Made by a program: the position numbers and the translations under genes. DNA of 64,000 nucleotides from an uncultured Parabacteroides sp. (GTDB taxonomy: Bacteria; Bacteroidota; Bacteroidia; Bacteroidales; Tannerellaceae), in assembly GCF_905196875.1 (NCBI RefSeq), contig NZ_CAJJWO010000005.1, positions 62,001-126,000 of the forward strand, read 5' to 3'. The notes below the pieces were generated by a model that saw only the letters and a program-made list of their open reading frames with translations, was not told the DNA's origin and searched no databases. Of the stretch, positions 59,608 through 64,000 are shown piece by piece (positions within the stretch are counted from its first letter, which is position 1; each line of letters begins with the position of its first letter).

Positions 59608-61272
59608 TTAAAAAGCTCTTATAAATTCATCAAAATCTTGTGCCGCTCCCTTCTGGTGAGTCAGTTTTTCATATAAACGTTTACGCTTATTAGATATCGC
59701 CTGGCTATTTACCGATAATAATGACGCTATACGTCCTACCGGAATATCCAGCCTGGTCAAACAACATACAACCAAATCCAAATCAGAGATTCGGGGATAT
59801 AACATTCTTATCTTGCTGGTAAAATCTCTGTACAACACATGGTCTATAGCCTTAACCACTTCGGGCCATTGTGCCTCATCTAACTTTTTCCACTTTGTAC
59901 ATAATCCCAGGTACAAGTCTGAAGTAAAAAAAGTATCCTCCGCCAACTCTCTCTCAGACAACAGAGTGTTTTCTTCCACCTTTTTTTGCTCCGCAGTTAT
60001 TTGTTGTTCCAATTTAGCAATAGTAATATTTCGCTCTTTCAGATATTCCTGGCTTTCTTTATATTTCTGTTCCTGAAGACGCAATGACTGATCCAGCTGT
60101 TCTTCTTTTTTCTTCTTTTTCTTAAACAAATAGAAAGCAATACACACCGCTACCAATAATAATGAAGAACCTCCTCCCAAAAGCCTGTATAAATAATTCG
60201 TTTTACGGTCTGACTCCTGCCTGTAAAACTCTTTATCTTTTTCTACCAACCGATAATCATACAAACTTTGTAACCGGGCCAATGTTTCCATATATGTTTG
60301 TTTATCAATCGAATCTCGCAACACCTCATATTGTTTCTGGAAATCGGCATAAGCCTGCCAATTTTTCCTGGATTTCTCAAAGCGTGACAAATTACGATAT
60401 GAACCACACATAGTATAAAGATCAGAGCTCTTCCTGGCAAAAGAAAAATAATGATAAGCAGAATCCATTTCCCCGGTTTTTAAATACAAATCTCCTAAAG
60501 TTAAACTAACCAGGCAGGAATCGTCCATAGTCTCTGTTTTCGAATAAGCTTTCCAGGCGGAAGACAAGCCTCTTTCATATTCTCCCACCCGACTATACGC
60601 ATCAGCTAATTCATTCGACATATAAAGCTTATGCGAATCGGAAGTATGCGCCAGGGCTATCGAATAATAGATAATTGCACTATCCAACTTATTTTCGCAC
60701 ACATAAATACGAGCGATATTCCGGAGAGTCACAGACAAACTAACTGTATCTGTATCCAGGAAAAAATAGTCAACAGCCTTCTTCTGATAAGTCAAAGCAG
60801 GTTGATAAAGCTTTTGAAGGGTATATAAAGAGCCTAAATTAGCACACAATTGTCCCTGCAAAGAGGGAGTATTCAAATTCTTTCCTACGTCATAAGCCTT
60901 CAGATAATACTCCTGGGCTTGAGGTGCATCGTTTAAATCCTGATAAACCCTGCCACAATAATAATATGCCTGCATTTTTCGCTCTTCCAAGTCAGTCTTT
61001 TCATAATATCTGACAGCTATTCGTATCAAAGAATCGGATACATGTTTTATCCGGTTCTTATCCTGTGCCTGCGTATACAACAAACACCAGAGAGCCTCTC
61101 CCTTACGAGACAATTCTTCCGGATGTTTTATACTGTCTAAAAGGTATAAGGCACTATCCGGCCTTGCAGGCAAATAGCTTTCGGCTCCAGTTAACAGGGA
61201 GGCTACCTCATTTTCTCCATTACAGGCTATCAACAAAAGAAAAAGCAAAAGACTTAACGGTAGTTTGAGCAT
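59608..61272 (-). CDS. Membrane-bound TPR regulator with C-terminal HTH-like domain
   Basis: 554 aa. Lipoprotein-like signal (LLLFLLLIAC), periplasmic TPR array from about 30 to 345 (KMQAYYYCGRVYQDLNDAPQ, LCANLGSLYTLQKLYQPALT, ADAYSRVGEYERGLSSAWKA), one membrane helix (LLGGGSSLLLVAVCIAFYLF, about 366-385), a Lys-rich stop and a coiled coil (EYLKERNITIAKLEQQITAE), then a cytoplasmic domain with LYPRISDLDLVVCCLTRLDI and GRIASLLSVNSQAISNKRKR, which reads as a LuxR-like helix-turn-helix. So it probably links a periplasmic signal to transcription in one chain. Neighbour propeller lipoprotein is 129 bp downstream and a likely target or partner. Confidence 0.83.
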   Translation of the reverse strand: MLKLPLSLLLFLLLIACNGENEVASLLTGAESYLPARPDSALYLLDSIKHPEELSRKGEALWCLLYTQAQDKNRIKHVSDSLIRIAVRYYEKTDLEERKMQAYYYCGRVYQDLNDAPQAQEYYLKAYDVGKNLNTPSLQGQLCANLGSLYTLQKLYQPALTYQKKAVDYFFLDTDTVSLSVTLRNIARIYVCENKLDSAIIYYSIALAHTSDSHKLYMSNELADAYSRVGEYERGLSSAWKAYSKTETMDDSCLVSLTLGDLYLKTGEMDSAYHYFSFARKSSDLYTMCGSYRNLSRFEKSRKNWQAYADFQKQYEVLRDSIDKQTYMETLARLQSLYDYRLVEKDKEFYRQESDRKTNYLYRLLGGGSSLLLVAVCIAFYLFKKKKKKEEQLDQSLRLQEQKYKESQEYLKERNITIAKLEQQITAEQKKVEENTLLSERELAEDTFFTSDLYLGLCTKWKKLDEAQWPEVVKAIDHVLYRDFTSKIRMLYPRISDLDLVVCCLTRLDIPVGRIASLLSVNSQAISNKRKRLYEKLTHQKGAAQDFDEFIRAF

Positions 61273-61430
61273 ATCAACTATGGATAATTAATAATGCTAA
61301 AGTAAAACTTTATTTCCATTAGACCACATCCACAAAAGCAATATTTATAAAAAAGGATTATCCGGTATGCCTATATCATAACTTCAGATATGATATTTTG
61401 ATACGGTAACTACGATTAAAGCGATTCCGG

Positions 61431-61461
61431 TTGGTACAAAACGCCCGTTTTAGTATCTTTG
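61431..61461 (+). promoter_or_regulatory. Promoter of the ABC-F gene
   Basis: TTG (61431-61433), 20-base spacer, TATCTTTG (61454-61461), 34 bp before the ATG: full Bacteroidetes consensus. Confidence 0.78.
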
Positions 61462-61495
61462 CACACTCATTTGAAATTTAATAGATATTCAATAT

Positions 61496-63109
61496 ATGAT
61501 AACGGTAAACAATCTGGACGTACAGTTCGGTAAACGTATCCTCTTTCAGGATGTAAATATGAAGTTTACGCCGGGCAACTGCTACGGTATTATCGGTGCC
61601 AATGGTGCCGGAAAATCAACTTTCCTCCGTGTGATCAGCAAACAGCTCGATCCAACACGTGGTACAGTTACTTTAGGTCCGGGAGAACGTCTCTCGGTAT
61701 TAAGCCAGGACCACTTTGCTTTCGACGAACATACAGTTATGGATACAGTCCTGATGGGACACACCACGCTATGGGAGGTTATGAGCGAAAAGAATGCGCT
61801 TTACGAAAAACCAGACTTTAGTGATGCCGACGGTATCCGTGTTTCGGAACTGGAAGAGAAGTTTGCAGAAATGGAAGGATGGAATGCCGAGAGTGATGCA
61901 GCCAATCTTTTAAGCGGCTTGGGGATTGCCGAAGAGTATCATTACAGCATGATGAAAGACCTGAGCGGTAAGCAAAAGGTACGTATATTACTGGCACGTG
62001 CACTTTTCGGACAGCCGGACAACCTGCTTTTGGATGAGCCGACCAATGACCTCGACTTGGAAACAGTAGGTTGGTTAGAGAATTACCTGTCCAATTCCGA
62101 TCATACGATCCTGGTTGTGAGCCACGACCGTCACTTCCTTGACTCCGTTTGTACACACACCGTAGATATCGACTTCAACAAGTTGCAGATGTTTGCTGGT
62201 AATTATAGCTTCTGGTACGAATCAAGCCAGTTGGCACTTCGTCAGCAGCAGAACCAGAATAAGAAAGCGGAAGAAAAGAAAAAGGAACTGGAAGAGTTTA
62301 TTCGCCGTTTCAGTGCCAACGTAGCGAAATCCAAACAGACTACCAGCCGTAAGAAGATGATCGAAAAGCTGAATATCGAAGAGATCAAGCCTTCTTCACG
62401 CCGTTATCCGGGTATTATCTTTACCCCGAACCGCGAACCGGGTAACCAGATTCTCGAAGTGAAAGGACTGACTAAAAGCATTGAAAGTAAAACTTTGTTC
62501 AAGGATTTAAACTTCAATGTAGAAAAAGATGATAAGATTGTCTTTATCAGCCGCGATCCTCGTGCTATGACGGCTCTTTTCCAGATCATCAACGGGGAAG
62601 AAAAGCCGGATGCCGGTACTTTTCAATGGGGACAAACGATCACAACAACCTATCTGCCATTGGATAATGCCAAATATTTCGACTCGGATTATAACCTGAT
62701 CGACTGGTTGAGCCAGTTTGCAGGTGATACTAACGAAGTATTCCTGAAAGGGTTCCTTGGTCGTATGTTGTTCTCGGGTGAAGAACTATTGAAAAAAGTG
62801 AGTGTATTATCCGGAGGTGAAAAGATGCGCTGTATGATTTCCCGTATGATGTTAACAGACGCTAACTGCCTGATCCTGGATACACCGACCAATCACCTGG
62901 ACCTGGAATCGATCCAGGCTTTCAATAATACATTGCAGTCATTCAGAGGAAACGTATTGTTCTCCAGCCATGACCACGAATTTATTCAAACTGTGGCAAA
63001 CCGTATTATTGAACTGACTCCTAACGGTATCATCGACAAGATGATGGATTACGATGATTACATCACCGATCCGACAGTAGCCGAACTACGCGAAAAGTTA
63101 TATAAATAA
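61496..63109 (+). CDS. ABC-F family ATPase (YbiT/YkpA-like), degenerate second P-loop
   Basis: 537 aa, two ABC domains without membrane part; ABC-F proteins act on the ribosome. NBD1: Walker A G34-A-N-G-A-G-K-S-T42, signature LSGKQKVRILLARAL, Walker B NLLLDEPTNDLDL, and His switch SHDRHFLDSV. Linker with basic coiled coil (KKAEEKKKELEEFIRRFSAN). NBD2 keeps LSGGEKMRCMISRMML, CLILDTPTNHLDL and SHDHEF, but where Walker A should be it has S352-R-D-P-R-A-M-T359: no Gly, no Lys. Relatives in the YkpA/YbiT branch also have weakened second P-loops, here fully lost. No sign of the long resistance-type linker. Confidence 0.92.
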   Translation: MITVNNLDVQFGKRILFQDVNMKFTPGNCYGIIGANGAGKSTFLRVISKQLDPTRGTVTLGPGERLSVLSQDHFAFDEHTVMDTVLMGHTTLWEVMSEKNALYEKPDFSDADGIRVSELEEKFAEMEGWNAESDAANLLSGLGIAEEYHYSMMKDLSGKQKVRILLARALFGQPDNLLLDEPTNDLDLETVGWLENYLSNSDHTILVVSHDRHFLDSVCTHTVDIDFNKLQMFAGNYSFWYESSQLALRQQQNQNKKAEEKKKELEEFIRRFSANVAKSKQTTSRKKMIEKLNIEEIKPSSRRYPGIIFTPNREPGNQILEVKGLTKSIESKTLFKDLNFNVEKDDKIVFISRDPRAMTALFQIINGEEKPDAGTFQWGQTITTTYLPLDNAKYFDSDYNLIDWLSQFAGDTNEVFLKGFLGRMLFSGEELLKKVSVLSGGEKMRCMISRMMLTDANCLILDTPTNHLDLESIQAFNNTLQSFRGNVLFSSHDHEFIQTVANRIIELTPNGIIDKMMDYDDYITDPTVAELREKLYK

Positions 63110-63116
63110 TCAGATG

Positions 63117-63150
63117 AAGGGCGGCTGTTTCAGTCGCCCTTCGTTTCTTA
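63117..63150 (+). terminator. Terminator after the ABC-F gene
   Basis: GAAGGGCG / CGCCCTTC stem (around GCTGTTTCAGT) followed by GTTTCTT. Confidence 0.6.
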
Positions 63151-63169
63151 ATAGACCACATCCGACATT

Positions 63170-64000
63170 ATGAGTAAACGATTGATCTTCCTTTTGGCAG
63201 TGTTTGCCCTCTGGCTTCCGGTTTTTGCTATCCAGAAACCGTTGTTCATGTTATACCATGCTTTAGAGAACAGCTGTTCTCTAACTGATTACCTACAGGT
63301 AATCTTACACGGAGTATTACTGGACTGTACGATCAGCGGATATCTGACTGTCATTCCTCTTCTTTGTGTACTGGTGTCTATCTGGCTGCCGGGCACTGTC
63401 TATAAAAAAATATTGAAAGGTTACTTCCTTATTATTGCAATCCTTGTTGCAGCAATCTATGCCGTCGATGTCGCTTTATACGGCTATTGGGGATTTCGAC
63501 TGGATGCTACTTTATTCTTTTACCTGCAATCACCCAAAGATGCGATGGCCAGTGTGCCGCTAAAGACTTTCACCCTGCAACTGGTGATGTTCGCAGCCTA
63601 CGCATGGGTCATCTACTGGCTATTCAAACGGTTGATCATTCCATTGTTTCCCTCTACCCCGGTTCGCAGGCGATTAGGCGGAACAATCGTTATCCTGCTG
63701 GTAGGCGGCATCCTGTTCATCCCTATCCGGGGAGGTGTAACTACTTCTACGGCAAATGTCGGCATGGTCTATTTCAGCAAGAACCAGTTCCTGAACCATG
63801 CTGCCATCAACCCGACATTCAGCCTGATCGCATCGATGAGTAAACAACAGGACTTTGCCGCACAGTTCAATTTCTTTCCCGAAGAAGAAAGACTGGCACG
63901 TTACACTACACTCACCCAACACAATGATAGCCTGACAAACAATGCGGAAAAGATCGAACTACTGACTACCGACCGTCCCAATATCCTTATCATCCTTTTG
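63170..64000 (+). CDS. Alkaline-phosphatase-superfamily membrane transferase (LTA-synthase/sulfatase-like), 3' truncated
   Basis: 277 codons visible, open at the window end. Start ATG at 63170 (MSKRLIFLLAVFALWLPVFA). Five hydrophobic segments in the first 190 residues (LPVFAIQKPLFMLYHAL, GYLTVIPLLCVLVSIWL, ILKGYFLIIAILVAAIYAVD, LQLVMFAAYAWVIYWLF, GGTIVILLVGGILFIPI), then a periplasmic part, and at the very end TTDRPNILIILL, the first strand of a sulfatase/LtaS-type catalytic domain (RPNIxxI). Likely a phosphoglycerol or phosphoethanolamine transferase on an envelope glycan. Catalytic Thr lies outside the window. Confidence 0.85.
   Translation, partial: MSKRLIFLLAVFALWLPVFAIQKPLFMLYHALENSCSLTDYLQVILHGVLLDCTISGYLTVIPLLCVLVSIWLPGTVYKKILKGYFLIIAILVAAIYAVDVALYGYWGFRLDATLFFYLQSPKDAMASVPLKTFTLQLVMFAAYAWVIYWLFKRLIIPLFPSTPVRRRLGGTIVILLVGGILFIPIRGGVTTSTANVGMVYFSKNQFLNHAAINPTFSLIASMSKQQDFAAQFNFFPEEERLARYTTLTQHNDSLTNNAEKIELLTTDRPNILIILL

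Overview
The window reads as chromosomal DNA from a gut-type Bacteroidales, most likely Parabacteroides or a close relative (order fairly secure, genus inferred). The evidence is Bacteroidetes-specific gene content (hybrid two-component system, GldH, PorT-family protein, DUF4290/DUF3276/DUF5606 proteins, serine palmitoyltransferase, FimB/Mfa2-type fimbriae, FISUMP and BACON domains), promoters of the Bacteroides form TTG-N19/20-TAnnTTTG, and mostly weak Shine-Dalgarno sites.

Layout. 1-655: 3' end of alanine dehydrogenase. 841-1560: secreted TPR protein. 1637-7586 (minus): housekeeping operon DUF4290-murA-rimM-M23 peptidase-dxr-rseP behind a canonical promoter at 7601-7631; MurA carries Asp where the fosfomycin-target Cys normally sits. 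7998-9520: GNAT plus ornithine/alanine-racemase-like PLP enzyme. 9583-15823: secreted GH2 glycosidase divergent from a hybrid two-component system (HTCS) that is broken by a single-base frameshift near 13104. 15807-21711: PAS/histidine kinase, NimA-like flavoprotein, M64 peptidase, pirin, IMP dehydrogenase. 21792-22838: HU-like/membrane/M15 peptidase trio. 23115-23791: a two-gene module of a 52-codon ORF and a TacT-like GNAT, resembling a toxin-antitoxin pair. 24507-31327 (minus): fimbrial operon (DUF3575, DUF3868, FimB/Mfa2 anchor, two large fimbrillin-type lipoproteins, HU protein).

The most striking system is at 31327-32593. A 208-bp segment (31378-31585) lies between two 33-bp inverted sites, each built 13-7-13 like a tyrosine-recombinase core site, and next to a tyrosine recombinase gene. 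The segment holds one canonical promoter, now pointing away from the fimbrial operon (OFF). Inversion would aim it at the operon. The right-hand site lies inside the last codons of the recombinase, so inversion would also replace its 8-residue tail by a 31-residue charged tail that is stored in frame at the other end of the segment. The right-hand site plus a T-run also looks like a terminator for the OFF-orientation transcript. I infer a phase switch for fimbriae that rewrites its own recombinase.

33266-34329: stand-alone helicase-associated-repeat protein and tRNA-Gln(CUG). 34556-50818: core genes rsfS, ftsH, cdsA, PorT-family protein, ferredoxin, DUF3276, nusB, yajC, YbbR protein, coaE, DUF5606, lon, trmN6-type methylase, lipid kinase, serine palmitoyltransferase, PSP1 protein, gldH. 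50819-58160 (minus): cell-shape operon purH-mreB-mreC-mreD-mrdA-rodA. 58316-61272 (minus): a membrane TPR regulator and a beta-propeller lipoprotein. 61496-63109: ABC-F ATPase whose second ATP site lacks Walker A. 63170-64000: start of an alkaline-phosphatase-superfamily membrane transferase, cut by the window end.
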